DNA from: Haematobia irritans
Lineage: Eukaryota; Arthropoda; Insecta; Diptera; Muscidae
DNA: 64,000 bases
Assembly (NCBI RefSeq): GCF_050003625.1
Contig: NC_134398.1
Location: 95,689,674 to 95,753,673 of the forward strand
Direction: 5' to 3'
Shown here: in pieces, positions 36,617 through 47,834 of the stretch
Numbering within the stretch: position 1 is the stretch's first letter
How the letters are laid out: each line of letters opens with the position of its first letter
The notes under the pieces: model-generated
Told to the model about the DNA's origin: nothing
Seen by the model: only the letters and a program-made list of their open reading frames with translations
The model's database searches: none
Translations under genes and position numbers: made by a program

Positions 36617-37912
36617 CTAATCTGTCTTTCTATATTTTTGTTCAATATTTCTATAAATATGTGCACAATGGTCCGTATCAGTCTTAAAATTCATTCGTCT
36701 TTCTGCAGGTACATTTATAATATGTAGCATCTCCAGAGTAAATCTCCTTTTATAATTGGTTTCTTGTGTCAAAATAGCTACGTCCTTAAAGTTTGGTTTG
36801 TGTCCTGTTAAAGTGCAATGTGCTGAAAGTGCCGTCTTTTGCTTCAAGGGCTTATCAGTGGCTTTCTGATCAGATTTATGCCCTGAGAGTCTAGTTTTTA
36901 ATTTGGTTTTCGTTGTACCAATATATACTTTTTGGCAAGTATCAGAGTCATTTCCATTGCATTTGATCTTATATACTACGTTTGACTTGTCTTCTTTCTT
37001 AATTTTGGATTTTGTCTTGCTGAAGAATTGATTTACTGTATTATGAGTCCTTTGTGCAATTTGAAATTTGTCCTTATTTAGCATGTTTGATGATTTGAAT
37101 CTTTCCGAGAATTGGGGGACATATGTCAAAGGTTTATACATTTTGGGTTCAATTTCATCATGTTTGATATGTTGTCGTTCTTTTACATGTTGTATTACGT
37201 CGTCAATCGTCTTATTCGGGAAATCATTTAATCGCAATATGGTCCTTATCTTATCTTCGTTGTCCTTATGAAATATTTTGTCGCTGATATCGTGTACTCT
37301 TCTTATAAAATTTGTAGCCGTATTCATTACAACTCGTCTAGGATGTTTGGAGTTGAAATTTATCAATCGTCCTGTGGCTGTTGGCTTTTGATACCAGTTA
37401 ACTTTTATTCCATTTCTGTGCCTTAGAATTATAGTATCTAAGTATGGTAACTTGTTGTCCTCTTCTGTTTCCATCGTAAATTGAATTTGTCTATCAAAGG
37501 CGTTTAAAGCTGATAAAGTGGCCTGAACGTCATTTTTATTCAAAATACAGAACAGATCATCTACATATTTTGTCATTATTTTTGGTTTAATAATCAATTT
37601 TTCCAATACTGAGTCCAAGAGTACTTCCATTACAATATCGGCGATAATAGGTGAAGCTGGTGATCCCATTGGCATTCCTTTACGTTGTTCATACACCTTG
37701 TCATCATATACAAAATATCTTGAGTCCTTTATACAAAAAGTTAACATTTCTATAAAAATATCCATCGATATCTTCGTATAGTCCTTTATTTCGTCCCATT
37801 TTTCTTTTATAATCTTAATCGCCAAATTTACTGGAATGCTTGGAAAAAGAGATACTACGTCAAACGAGATCATTGTTTCATTGTCCTCAATCTTAATATT
37901 ACTGGTTTGAGC
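36617..37912 (-). CDS. Penelope-like reverse transcriptase with C-terminal GIY-YIG endonuclease, 5'-truncated
   Basis: Open on the minus strand to a stop at 36617. RT motif A FDVVSLFPSIP, motif B YEQRKGMPMGSPASPI, catalytic motif C TKYVDDLFCIL, then a linker and the endonuclease: VYKIKCNG ... QKVYIGTTKTKLKTRLSGHK, a GIY-YIG-type core with the conserved Arg, and SAHCTLTGH. The authentic coding sequence is cut at the inversion axis. The ATG at 37957 and the following residues to about 37913 are read from the antisense of the other arm. The N-terminal part of RT is therefore missing. The rest has no lesions, so it is recent. Confidence 0.9.
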   Translation of the reverse strand, partial: AQTSNIKIEDNETMISFDVVSLFPSIPVNLAIKIIKEKWDEIKDYTKISMDIFIEMLTFCIKDSRYFVYDDKVYEQRKGMPMGSPASPIIADIVMEVLLDSVLEKLIIKPKIMTKYVDDLFCILNKNDVQATLSALNAFDRQIQFTMETEEDNKLPYLDTIILRHRNGIKVNWYQKPTATGRLINFNSKHPRRVVMNTATNFIRRVHDISDKIFHKDNEDKIRTILRLNDFPNKTIDDVIQHVKERQHIKHDEIEPKMYKPLTYVPQFSERFKSSNMLNKDKFQIAQRTHNTVNQFFSKTKSKIKKEDKSNVVYKIKCNGNDSDTCQKVYIGTTKTKLKTRLSGHKSDQKATDKPLKQKTALSAHCTLTGHKPNFKDVAILTQETNYKRRFTLEMLHIINVPAERRMNFKTDTDHCAHIYRNIEQKYRKTD

Positions 37913-38046
37913 ACAATGAAACAATGATCTCGTTTGACGTAGTATCTCTTTTTCCAAGCATTCCAGTAAATTTGGCGATTAAGATTATAAAAGAAAAATG
38001 GGACGAAATAAAGGACTATACGAAGATATCGATGGATATTTTTATA

Positions 38047-38979
38047 AAGGGTGATTTGTTAAGAGCTTGATAACTTTTTAAAAAAAAAAAACGCATAAAA
38101 TTTGCAAAATCTCATCGGTTCTTTATTTGAAACGTTAGATTGGTCCATGACATTTACTTTTTGAAGATAATTTCATTTAAATGTTGACCGCGGCTGCGTC
38201 TTAGGTGGTCCATTCGGAAAGTCCAATTTTGGGCAACTTTTTCGAGCATTTCGGCCGGAATAGCCCGAATTTCTTCGGAAATGTTGTCTTCCAAAGCTGG
38301 AATAGTTGCTGGCTTATTTCTGTAGACTTTAGACTTGACGTAGCCCCACAAAAAATAGTCTAAAGGCGTCAAATCGCATGATCTTGGTGGCCAACTTACC
38401 GGTCCATTTCTTGAGATGAATTGTTCTCCGAAGTTTTCCCTCAAAATGGCCATAGAATCGCGAGCTGTGTGGCATGTAGCGCCATCTTGTTGAAACCACA
38501 TGTCAACCAAGTTCAGTTCTTCCATTTTTGGCAACAAAAAGTTTGTTAGCATCGAACAATAGCGATCGCCATTCACCGTAACGTTGCGTCCAACAGCATC
38601 TTTGAAAAAATACGGTCCAATGATTCCACCAGCGTACAAACCACACCAAACAGTGCATTTTTCGGGATGCATGGGCAGTTCTTGAACGGCTTCTGGTTGC
38701 TCTTCACTCCAAATGCGGCAATTTTGCTTATTTACGTAGCCATTCAACCAGAAATGAGCCTCATCGCTGAACAAAATTTGTCGATAAAAAAGCGGATTTT
38801 CTGCCAACTTTTCTAGGGCCCATTCACTGAAAATTCGACGTTGTGGCAGATCGTAAGTCTATTCATGATGAAATGTCAAAGCATACTGAGCATCTTTCTC
38901 TTTGACACCATGTCTGAAATCCCACGTGATCTGTCAAATACTAATGCATGAAAATCCTAACCTCAAAAGAATCACCCTT
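38047..38979 (-). mobile_element. DD41D mariner-type deletion derivative, copy 2 (933 bp)
   Basis: AAGGGTGATT / AATCACCCTT ends, TA duplicated on both sides, inserted in Penelope RT. It has the same missing N-terminal half as copy 1 at 22103. Confidence 0.9.
38154..38807 (-). pseudogene. DD41D mariner-type transposase core, N-terminally deleted
   Basis: Minus-strand frame with ILFSDEAHFWLNG, MWFQQDGATCHTA and SCDLTPLDYFLWGYVK and a C-terminus identical to copy 1 apart from single changes. The stretch NFLLPKMEELNLVDMWF that copy 1 lacks is present. The frame is also readable upstream of 38807 to about 38845 (ALEKLAE). The DNA-binding N-terminus is gone, so no functional transposase is made. 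Confidence 0.85.
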
Positions 38980-38984
38980 TAGAA

Positions 38985-40115
38985 ATGTTAACTTTTTGTA
39001 TAAAGGACTCAAGATATTTTGTATATGATGACAAGGTGTATGAACAACGTAAAGGAATGCCAATGGGATCACCAGCTTCACCTATTATCGCCGATATTGT
39101 AATGGAAGTACTCTTGGACTCAGTATTGGAAAAATTGATTATTAAACCAAAAATAATGACAAAATATGTAGATGATCTGTTCTGTATTTTGAATAAAAAT
39201 GACGTTCAGGCCACTTTATCAGCTTTAAACGCCTTTGATAGACAAATTCAATTTACGATGGAAACAGAAGAGGACAACAAGTTACCATACTTAGATACTA
39301 TAATTCTAAGGCACAGAAATGGAATAAAAGTTAACTGGTATCAAAAGCCAACAGCCACAGGACGATTGATAAATTTCAACTCCAAACATCCTAGACGAGT
39401 TGTAATGAATACGGCTACAAATTTTATAAGAAGAGTACACGATATCAGCGACAAAATATTTCATAAGGACAACGAAGATAAGATAAGGACCATATTGCGA
39501 TTAAATGATTTCCCGAATAAGACGATTGACGACGTAATACAACATGTAAAAGAACGACAACATATCAAACATGATGAAATTGAACCCAAAATGTATAAAC
39601 CTTTGACATATGTCCCCCAATTCTCGGAAAGATTCAAATCATCAAACATGCTAAATAAGGACAAATTTCAAATTGCACAAAGGACTCATAATACAGTAAA
39701 TCAATTCTTCAGCAAGACAAAATCCAAAATTAAGAAAGAAGACAAGTCAAACGTAGTATATAAGATCAAATGCAATGGAAATGACTCTGATACTTGCCAA
39801 AAAGTATATATTGGTACAACGAAAACCAAATTAAAAACTAGACTCTCAGGGCATAAATCTGATCAGAAAGCCACTGATAAGCCCTTGAAGCAAAAGACGG
39901 CACTTTCAGCACATTGCACTTTAACAGGACACAAACCAAACTTTAAGGACGTAGCTATTTTGACACAAGAAACCAATTATAAAAGGAGATTTACTCTGGA
40001 GATGCTACATATTATAAATGTACCTGCAGAAAGACGAATGAATTTTAAGACTGATACGGACCATTGTGCACATATTTATAGAAATATTGTACAAAAATAT
40101 AGAAAGACAGATTAG
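38985..40115 (+). pseudogene. Penelope-like RT (3' part) and GIY-YIG endonuclease, split by an insertion
   Basis: Carries KGMPMGSPASP, YVDDLFCIL and the GIY-YIG module as in the left arm, to a TAG at 40113-40115 (IVQKYRKTD versus IEQKYRKTD in the other copy). The upstream part (37913-38046) encodes FDVVSLFPSIP and continues in frame up to the TA where the mariner derivative was inserted. Apart from that insertion no lesion is visible. Confidence 0.9.
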
Positions 40116-40254
40116 CTTTTAGTTGTAAATATACTCCCTTGTAAAGAAGTTCACTGTTCTTTAAATTTAAATGTAATTATCTGTGTTTTTCATGTAATGA
40201 TATATTTTTTGTTAATGTGTTAAATGTTTTTTCTTTTTGTTTAAAGTAATTTCC

Positions 40255-40284
40255 CTGAAGACGAGCATCGGAGATGTCTCGAAA
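40255..40284 (+). ncRNA. Hammerhead-ribozyme-like core in the Penelope 3' region (right arm)
   Basis: CTGAAGA (40255-40261), stem GAG-CATC / GATG-T-CTC around loop GGA, then GAAA (40281-40284). Penelope-like elements are known to carry hammerhead motifs. A diverged element at 51965 has the same layout with a different stem. Confidence 0.45.
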
Positions 40285-41308
40285 TATTGGAAAAATTTTA
40301 AATATAAAAATACAACTCAAAAAACAACAACATCTGTTTTTATTCACATGACCTCAAGCCGAACTAAGCAAATACAATTAAAAGTTTAAAGGTCAACTAA
40401 TTAAAACAACGAAATATAAAATTTTTACAAGATTTTCTATGGCAATAAAATTTTTGTAGATTATTTTTGGCTCGAGTGGCTATAGTGATTTTTCTGTGAT
40501 TGGGGATCGGTTTATTTGGGGGCTATATATAATATATATCGATACGGACCAATTTTGGCATGGTTGTTATTGGCCATACATACACTAGCGAAATGTACCA
40601 AATTTCAACCGGATCAGATGAATTTTGCTCCTTCAAGAGGCTCCGGAGGTCAAATATGGAGATTGGATTATATGGGGGCTATATATAATTATGAACCGAT
40701 AGGGACCAATTTTTGCATGGTTGTTAGAAACCATATACTAACACCACGTATGAAGTTTCCACCGGATCGGACGAATTTTGTCCCTCCAAGGGGCTCCGGA
40801 GGTCAAATATGGGGATCGGATTATATGAGGGCTACATATAATTATGGATCGAATCGGATGAAATTTGCTCCGCAACCCAAATATGGGGATCGGTTTATAT
40901 GGGGGCTATATATAATTATGGACCGATGTGGACCAATTTTTGCATGATTATTAGAGACCATATACCAACATCATGTACCAAATTTCATCCGGATCAGATG
41001 AAATTTGCTTCTCTTTGAAGGTACGCAAGCCAAATTTGGGGGTCCGTTTATATGGGGGCTATACGTAAAAGTGGTCCGATATGGCCCATTTGTAATACCA
41101 CCCGACCTACATCAATAACAACTACTTGTGCCGAGTTTCAAGTCGATAACTTGTTTCGTTCAGAAGTTAGCGTGATTTCAACAGACGTACGGACGGACAT
41201 GCTTAGATCGACTCAGAATTTCACCACGACCCAGAATATATATACATTATGGGGTCTTAGAGCAATATTTCGATGTGTTACAAACGGAATGACAAAGTTA
41301 ATATGCCC

Positions 41309-41551
41309 CCCAGATTACTTCAGATTACTGGCGGACCTGGAAAACGTTAACTTAAGCAGTCTGCTAATGTTTTTGGAACAATCTGGTTGGTTCAACAGAA
41401 GAAAATAATCGAGAAGGTTCAGCGGTTAAAACTAGAAGTTCCCATATGTAATAGGTACTTTTAGTTAATGTGGTATCACAATGGACTGAATAGTCTAAGT
41501 GAGCCTGAACCTTAATCGGGCTGCCACTTTAACCTAACCTAACCTAACCCC
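41309..41551 (+). mobile_element. LOA-type LINE 3' end, 5'-truncated copy
   Basis: CAGATTACTGGCGGACCTGG through the AACCTAACCTAACC tail matches 47908-48105 of the large LINE below. It is inserted in a run of C residues, with CCCCC on both sides. Severe 5' truncation and a short-repeat tail are usual for target-primed reverse transcription. Confidence 0.85.
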
Positions 41552-41587
41552 CATCCAATGGTGGAGGGTATAGAAATAGAGCATAAA

Positions 41588-42099
41588 CACCCAGAAAAAA
41601 GTGCCTTCGAAACTAAAGGAAAAACTGTTTATCAATTTAGTTTAGCAATTTTATTTCCATTAAGTTAAATTTTTGTGTGAAATAATAAAATTTACTTGTT
41701 TCAGTAAAAAAAATCCTGATAACAAAGCATTCGTAAAAATAAACAAAAAACCGAACTAAAACCAAGTTTCCTCAAATTTAGTAAAATTTCTTAAAAACGA
41801 TAACACTGAATTCCTTTATTATAGAAAGCTTATCATACATACGAATAACACTTGGCATAGAAAAATATTTTAGTTCATTCGTAGTAAGAAGTATTCAATC
41901 CTTTCAAAACTTAAGGAAACACACTTGTTAGAATATAGGAAATGTTCCTATATTTTTTAATTACCTGTAATCGATACCTGTCATCCATGTAATCGATATG
42001 TTTGCGCGCGTGTGTTGTTTTTAGTTTGAATCGCGTTGTTATGGTATACGGAGAGATTCCGCCTTCACTCGACTTCATTTTGGAATCTTCAATTATCAG
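41588..42099. other. AT-rich non-coding DNA beginning with a CACCCAGAAAAAAGTG terminus
   Basis: The left end resembles the CACWGAAAAA family (AACACCCAGAAAAAAGTGCC). No ORF and no matching right end are recognised before 42100. Confidence 0.4.
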
Positions 42100-42426
42100 G
42101 TAACATTCATACAGTGACGCTAACCTTTTGTGAAAAAAATGGTTTATGATTTTTTATATTTGTAGGTATTGAAATTGTAAAAGGGGGACAAAATCGTTAG
42201 GAAGCATCTTATTAAAAGAGAAAGAAACAAGAAGAAGAAAATCATTACGTTTTACAATTGGTAACTTTACTTGGAAATTGGAAATAGTGGAATAATAAAC
42301 TAATATTTCAAAACCAGTCGATGCTGTTAATTCTTAATAAATATATTTAATATAAAATATTTTTGAGTGTTGTTGACCTATTTTATGTTTATACTGATTA
42401 TTAATTTTGTTCGGCTTGAGGTCATA
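42100..42426. repeat. Dispersed repeat X, uninterrupted copy
   Basis: From TTGGAATCTTCAATTATCAG through GGTATTGAAATTGTAAAAGG to CAGTCGATGCTGTTAATTC. The same sequence is at 52828-52919 and 56517-56670, where it is split by an insertion. The end (TTGTTCGGCTTGAGGTCATA) is a Penelope-type 3' end in inverse orientation to 52040. Confidence 0.75.
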
Positions 42427-43202
42427 CACTGAAAAAACAGTTAACCCTTTTCCATTGCAAAATGAACAAAACTGTAGTAATATTGACCATGATTTAGCCC
42501 TTAAGATTTTTTTCAACTTGTCTAGTTTATAATTCTCATAAATTTTAGTTTATCTATAACATTGTATTTTAGTTCATTTTTACAACACCATAAGATTTAT
42601 ATACCTCTACCAAGTTAAAAAGTCAGTATTATTTTGGTTTACTTGCTTATTTTGTGGGAAACTCGATAATAAAAATTGGTTAACAGTCCCTTTAAAATTT
42701 CGACGACTAAACTATTTTTAAATCAATCATTCCACAGTACAGAGAAATTAAATAATTAAAGGAACAACAAACCGTTTTACTATTATGAAAATTTTCATAC
42801 ATTAAAATTAAACTTTCTTTAAGCAAAAGTACTTTATTATAAAAACGTATGATGAAAGTTCTTAATACAATGTTAATTACAAAATTATGACCACGTGAAA
42901 CAGGGAGTAGTTTAATTGAACTCGCTGTTTGGACATTTTGACTTATCGTTTTTTATTCATCGTAGGTATTTTTTTAACATATCTTGCTGGAAAAAATGGA
43001 AGCAATAATGAAAATTGTTAAAAATTAACACCATGTAATGAAATATAATTTTTTATTTCTTTAAAATTTTAGCTTGTAACTTACCTTATTTGGGGGCATT
43101 TTATCAAATGGTGTAAGGAATTCAACTTTTCTTTGGAAAACGTATCTCATAAACATACCTGAAACAATTAGAGAAATAATGAAGTATTCTATATAAACTC
43201 AT
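42427..43202 (-). mobile_element. CACTGAAAAAA-type element, inverted partial copy of the 31066-33946 element
   Basis: Starts CACTGAAAAAACAG after TA and matches, inverted, the right part of 31066-33946 at high similarity. The last exon (from 42986 leftward) and the preceding exon (43085-43158) keep AG and GT splice sites. The copy is cut at about 43202 by the LINE. Confidence 0.75.
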
Positions 43203-43331
43203 AAAAGTGTGTTTTTATCGAGATTATATTTTCAACCGTCGAACGGAACGGACGTGTTTTTTAATAGCGGATAAAATCATCGTAATAAGTACCTACTACG
43301 AATTTCAAGTGTGGTGGGATATTAGGCCACC

Positions 43332-44557
43332 ATGCAGAGAAATTCAAAGACATCCACTGGCTTGCTTACTTCAGGGTCCAGTGGACTGGTATCGACTGGA
43401 GTTATAAATTTGGGCAATGACCAAGAGTTAGGCCCAATTAGTAGACCTGTAAACGGGTCGACAGGTGGCGACAATTTGATAAGTCGAACCTTTTCCAAGG
43501 TAACGACATCAAAAGGAGGTAATCCCTCACGAAAGAGATTCAAGGAACGCAGAAATGCTTTGTTTATCCTAAAGAAATTAGGATCAGTCGACCCAAGCAC
43601 GTTGTCGGCTAAACAAAGCGATTCCTTAAAATGGGCTCAAGGAATTCTTGAGGCTGGAAAAAGGGAACGATCACCGGATGAGCTGCCATCCTCCAAAAGG
43701 GATCAACGATCGTTTGCCTCAGTTGCTAAAGACAGCCTTGTGATGGCTATCATATATAAAGGAGCATTGGACGGTATGGTTCCAAAGCAAAAATGGGGGA
43801 AATTGAGAATGCTTTGTCTGGCGTCTACTCACAGGTGCTGGAAAAGTTTCCCGGCCCAGATCCTCGACACCAAGAGGCTGGTTGGTATCAAGGACGATTT
43901 AAGCTAGTCGCATTTGGGGACCATATGTCTATAGAATGTTTTAATGCTGCTCTGATACTAATTGGTGAAGTTTGGGAAGGAGCTGCTCTAGAGTTAGTCG
44001 AGAAGAAAGACATACCGGCTAGACCTAGATCACATGCGTGGATACCTGCAAACCTTCCTGACCCTGAATCTATTTTAAATAGACTGAAACAATGCAATCC
44101 AGATCTTCCTACAGCTGATTGGAAGGTTGGCCGTTTGGATGAAGTGGATGGACCAAGACGGCATGCAGTGTTTATATTGAACACTCATTCTTTGCAACAT
44201 CTAGCAAAGTCTCAGGGCCGTGTATATTATGGCTTTCATTATATCCAAATGAAGGTGTATAAAAACGATCAGCTAAAGGATTCAGAAATGGTCAAGCCTC
44301 TGTCTGAATCAGAAGTAAGCGGATCCTCTTGCGACGTCGAGGGAGATACCAAAGTTGAAGACATGGATAGATACCGTATGCGTGAGGAGGCTTCTACTGC
44401 CTCAGAACTCACCAAAGTTGAACCTATGGTTATTGCGAGAGTCACCGAGATCTCTGAAGAGGACATTCTTGATGACTCGATTGAAGCGGCTGATGTGACG
44501 GTTGTTGAAAATCTCGATGGTCCTACGGCTCCTCCAGATAAATCTTCATCATTGTAA
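43332..44557 (+). pseudogene. LOA-type LINE ORF1, one frameshift
   Basis: The ATG at 43332 opens a Ser/Gly/Lys-rich N-terminal region. The frame shifts within AAAATGGGGG at about 43793, and the second frame carries the folded domain to TAA at 44555-44557: EVWEGAALELVEKKDI, RSHAWIPANLPDPESILNRL, LPTADWKVGRLDEV, HAVFILNTHSLQHL and YYGFHYIQMKVYKND, resembling the DUF4780 domain found in ORF1 of LOA-like elements. The tail is acidic. ORF1 proteins bind element RNA. The 3' end overlaps ORF2. Confidence 0.75.
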
Positions 44558-47500
44558 GGCTGCATGTGCTGCCTTAAAAGTTCTCCTGATGAAAGGGGAC
44601 ATAGACATAATTCTTATTCAAGAACCATATGTTTATAGAAACAAAATATGTGAATTAAGTACTCCGGGGTTCAAACTTCGAGCCTGCATAATTGCTAAAA
44701 ACGAGCTTAACTTGTTTCTGCATCCTTCAATGTGCAATGCAGACACTGTCGTTGCCAATTTAGAAATATCCAAATGCAAATATTGGGTATCTTCGGTCTA
44801 TATGGGACATGACAGGGAGATGCCTCCATGTGCCGTTAAGACCTTAGTTGAGGAGTCACTGAAAACAAAGACGAAACTCATTATGGAATGCGATGCGAAT
44901 GCGCATCATATTATATAGGGAAGTAGTGATACTAATGCAAGGGGAGAGTCGCTAAAAGAGTTTATTTTGCGTACTAATCTGGTAGTTTGCAACCAGGGAG
45001 ATGCCCCAACCTTTGTCACTAAAAACAGGCAAGAGGTTTTGGACATCACCTTGGCCTCGCAAGAACTGAATGAAATGATATCTGAGTGGCAGGTTTTAAG
45101 TGAACACAGCTTCTCAGATCATCGCTACATCAGTTTCAAATTTGATGTTCATACCACCAAGACCATATTTCCGCCAAATGTTAGGAAAGCTGACTGGAAT
45201 AGGTATAGGGAATCATTCAATATGATGATACCGGAAATACCAGAGACAAATATGAGCACTGTGCAAGTTATCGAACACGCAGTGGAGAGGATTACTAAGA
45301 CCTTCAACATTTCACTGAAAGCTGCATGCCCTAAAGGGAAGCCAAGGGGGAAAAATCGACCACCATGGTGGTCTACGGAGTTAAGTAATATGAGGAAATC
45401 GTGCAGGAAGCTCTTTAACAAAGCAAAGTCCACCAGAGCTCCTATGGATTGGGACGCTTACAAGAAGAATCTGAGAGGATACAAGCGAGAACTGAGAAAG
45501 GATCAGCATAACTCTTGGAATGATTACTGCAGCAGCATTGAGAATACGTCCGAGGCTTCCAGACTACGGAAGGTGCTCGCATCCACGAGCTCCGCTCCAG
45601 GTTTCATTAAAACATTGGAGGGCAATTGGACAACGTCCAGTGAGGAGACGCTGGAGGTACTATTGGACATACATTTTCTCGGAAATCGGACGGTTGAACC
45701 ATGCACTGGCGGTGCCACAGTGGCTCAGCGGTCGTTTCCTATGGAGGAAATTGTATCAGAATCTAGAATAAAATGGGCGTTAAATAGCTTTGGATCATTC
45801 AAATCCCCCGGACCTGATGGAATTACTACGGCGGAGGTACAAGCGGTGGCTGACAGAATTATATACAGGATGTATCAACTTAGCATATATTCCACGAAAG
45901 TGGAGGGAATCAAAAGTCGTTTTCATACCTAAAGCGGGAAAAGCCTCTCACTCGAAGGATTTCCGACCAATCAGCTTATCATCATTCCTACTTAAGACTC
46001 TGGAGAGGATGATAGATATTTATCTTAGAACTAGCGTCGATTCAAGTTTGCTGTCGAAACGACAACATGCATACTCGAAGGGCAGGTCTACTGAGACCGC
46101 ATTACATGAACTAGTCAGCTTTATTGAAAGCTCACTATCTGTCAAAGAATACACAATCGTGGCGTTTCTAGACATCGAAGGGGCGTTCAATAACGTCCAT
46201 CCAAGCTCGATATTAAATGGACTGACAACTCTGAATGTTGATCCAGGTATACTTAGGCTGTTAGACGAACTTCTAAGGAAGAGACGCATTTCAGCCACAC
46301 TAGGACAAGCAAACATACAAAGGTATGTGAACAGAGGCACTCCTCAAGGAGGAGTTCTATCACCTCTTCTTTGGAATGTTGCTATAAACGACCTTCTGGT
46401 TTCCCTAGAAAAAGAAAGGATACAAGAGGTGGCATACGCAGATGATGTGGCGCTAGCAGTCAGGGGAAAATTCCCATCAAGAGTTAGAGATATTATACAG
46501 AGAGCCCTCCGGATGACTGAGAAATGGGCGAAAGATAATGGTCTTGGGGTAAATCCTGCAAAGACAGAACTAGTCATGTACTGCACCTTTAGGAAGTGTG
46601 CAAAATACCTTGGCGTTATTTTGGACAGGAAGCTGAACTTTAAGCTTAATATTGAAGAAAGGGCGAGGAAAGCAACGGTAGCTTTATACCCGTGCAAAAA
46701 GGCAATAGGGAAAAAGTGGGGACTAAAACCAAAAATTGTACATTGACTATACACGGCAGTGGTTAGACCTATAATGCTATATGGTGTTTTAGTCTGGTGG
46801 CCGGCACTTCACCAGCCGACAAGTTTAGACAAAGTTCAGCGTATGGCGTGCTTGTGTATCTCAGGTGCATTCAGCAAGACAGGAACAAACTCCCTTAATG
46901 TCATACTGCATCTATTGCCTTTAGACATGTTGGCCAAACAGTCAGCTGCAACAACGGCTGTGCGGTTGCGCGAGCTATCGCTGTGGTCGGAAAAAAGTTA
47001 CGGTCACAGTTCGGTCCTCAAAATAATGCCAGATGTGCCTAACGTAGTGGAGTACACTTTGGCGAGTCCACTTTTCGACAAAAAGTTTGAGACTCTAATT
47101 CCCAACAGTGAGGCGTGGTGTACACGGACCCCGGGGAATAAGATATATAGATTTCTACACTGATGGCTCCAAATTGGATGGCCAAGTGGGTTTCGGAATA
47201 TATTCTAAAGATCAGGAACTTCGAATAGCGAAAAGATTTCCTGATCACTGTAGTGTTTTTCAGGCTGAAATATTAGCAATAAGAGAAGTGGTGAATTGGC
47301 TGAAAAGTAATGTTCCAAAAAAATGTGGGCATTAATATATACTCAGACAGTCAACCTGCAATAAAATCCTTGGACTCTGTGTTCCTCAACTCGAAAACGG
47401 CCATCGACTGTCGCAAATCTCTCAATGAAATGGCTGAGCAGTACAATATTCACCTAATATGGGTGCCTGGCCATAGGAACATACCGGGGAACTGCGAAGC

Positions 47501-47834
47501 GGATGAGTTGGCAAGGCTAGGGACTACCTTACATATTCCAGGGGAACTAGGATTTGTTGGTATGCCCCTAGCTACCTGCAAGCTCATACTGCGTGATAAG
47601 GCTGTTATGATGGCAAATGTTCGATGGGAGAATTATAAGGGTTGTAACGACACCAAGCAAATATGGCCCCGTTTCAACTTAAACCGCACACTAGATATGC
47701 TAGTGTTCTCGAGACGTCAGTCACTCCTGATATCTGCTATAACGGGTCGCTGCCTGATAGGCGATTTTGTTAAAACTATTGGCGCGAAGTATAATGACTA
47801 TTGTATGAGCTGTCGTGATGCGGAGGAAAAATAA
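44502..47834 (+). pseudogene. LOA-type LINE ORF2: AP endonuclease, reverse transcriptase, RNase H; multiple lesions
   Basis: Starts in the frame overlapping ORF1. Endonuclease: LRLLQINLHHCKAACAALK, ILIQEPYVYRN, LIMECDANAHH, SDHRYISFKF. A TAG at 44916-44918 replaces an expected Trp. RT: FRPISLSSFLLKTLERM, VAFLDIEGAFNNVHPSS, GTPQGGVLSPLLWNVAIN, catalytic AYADDVAL. A frameshift lies at about 45840, and a TGA at 46744-46746 again replaces Trp. RNase H: FYTDGSKLDGQVGFG, FQAEILAIREVV, NIYSDSQPAIKSL, HLIWVPGHRNIPGNCEADEL, all catalytic residues visible, with shifts near 47150 and 47322. It stops at 47832-47834. Two Trp-to-stop changes and three shifts make it inactive. Confidence 0.85.

Larger units (their letters stand above)
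36358..37912 (-). mobile_element. Penelope-like element, 5'-truncated, left arm of a head-to-head pair
   Basis: Starts at the 3' end (TTTGCTTAGTTCGGCTTGAG) and runs leftward-encoded to about 37912. It is the inverse of 37913-40380. Penelope elements often form tandem or inverted partial copies. The hammerhead-like motif is at 36448-36477. Confidence 0.85.
37913..40380 (+). mobile_element. Penelope-like element, right arm of the head-to-head pair, interrupted
   Basis: Begins ACAATGAAACAATGATCTCG at 37913, mirror of 37884 with a 28-bp spacer, and ends near 40380 (GAACTAAGCAAATACAATTA). A DD41D mariner derivative sits at a TA at 38045-38046/38980-38981. Confidence 0.85.
34738..41580. mobile_element. 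Third minisatellite-bearing element, multiply interrupted
   Basis: Pieces: start ACAAGTATA at 34738-34746; 36035-36190 (GAATTGAAATATGGGGGTCG, TATATGGGGGCTATAT); 40500-41308 (units and GGACGGAC tail); 41552-41580 (ATCCAATGGTGGAGGGTATA). The interruptions are a mariner at 34747, the Penelope pair at 36358-40380 and a LINE 3' end at 41309. Order and sequence parallel the uninterrupted parts of 21748-28812. Confidence 0.6.

Noticed and set aside
37913..37957. ATG at 37957 as the start of the Penelope protein
   Set aside because: The first 15 codons are antisense of the other arm across the inversion axis; the real coding sequence is 5'-truncated.
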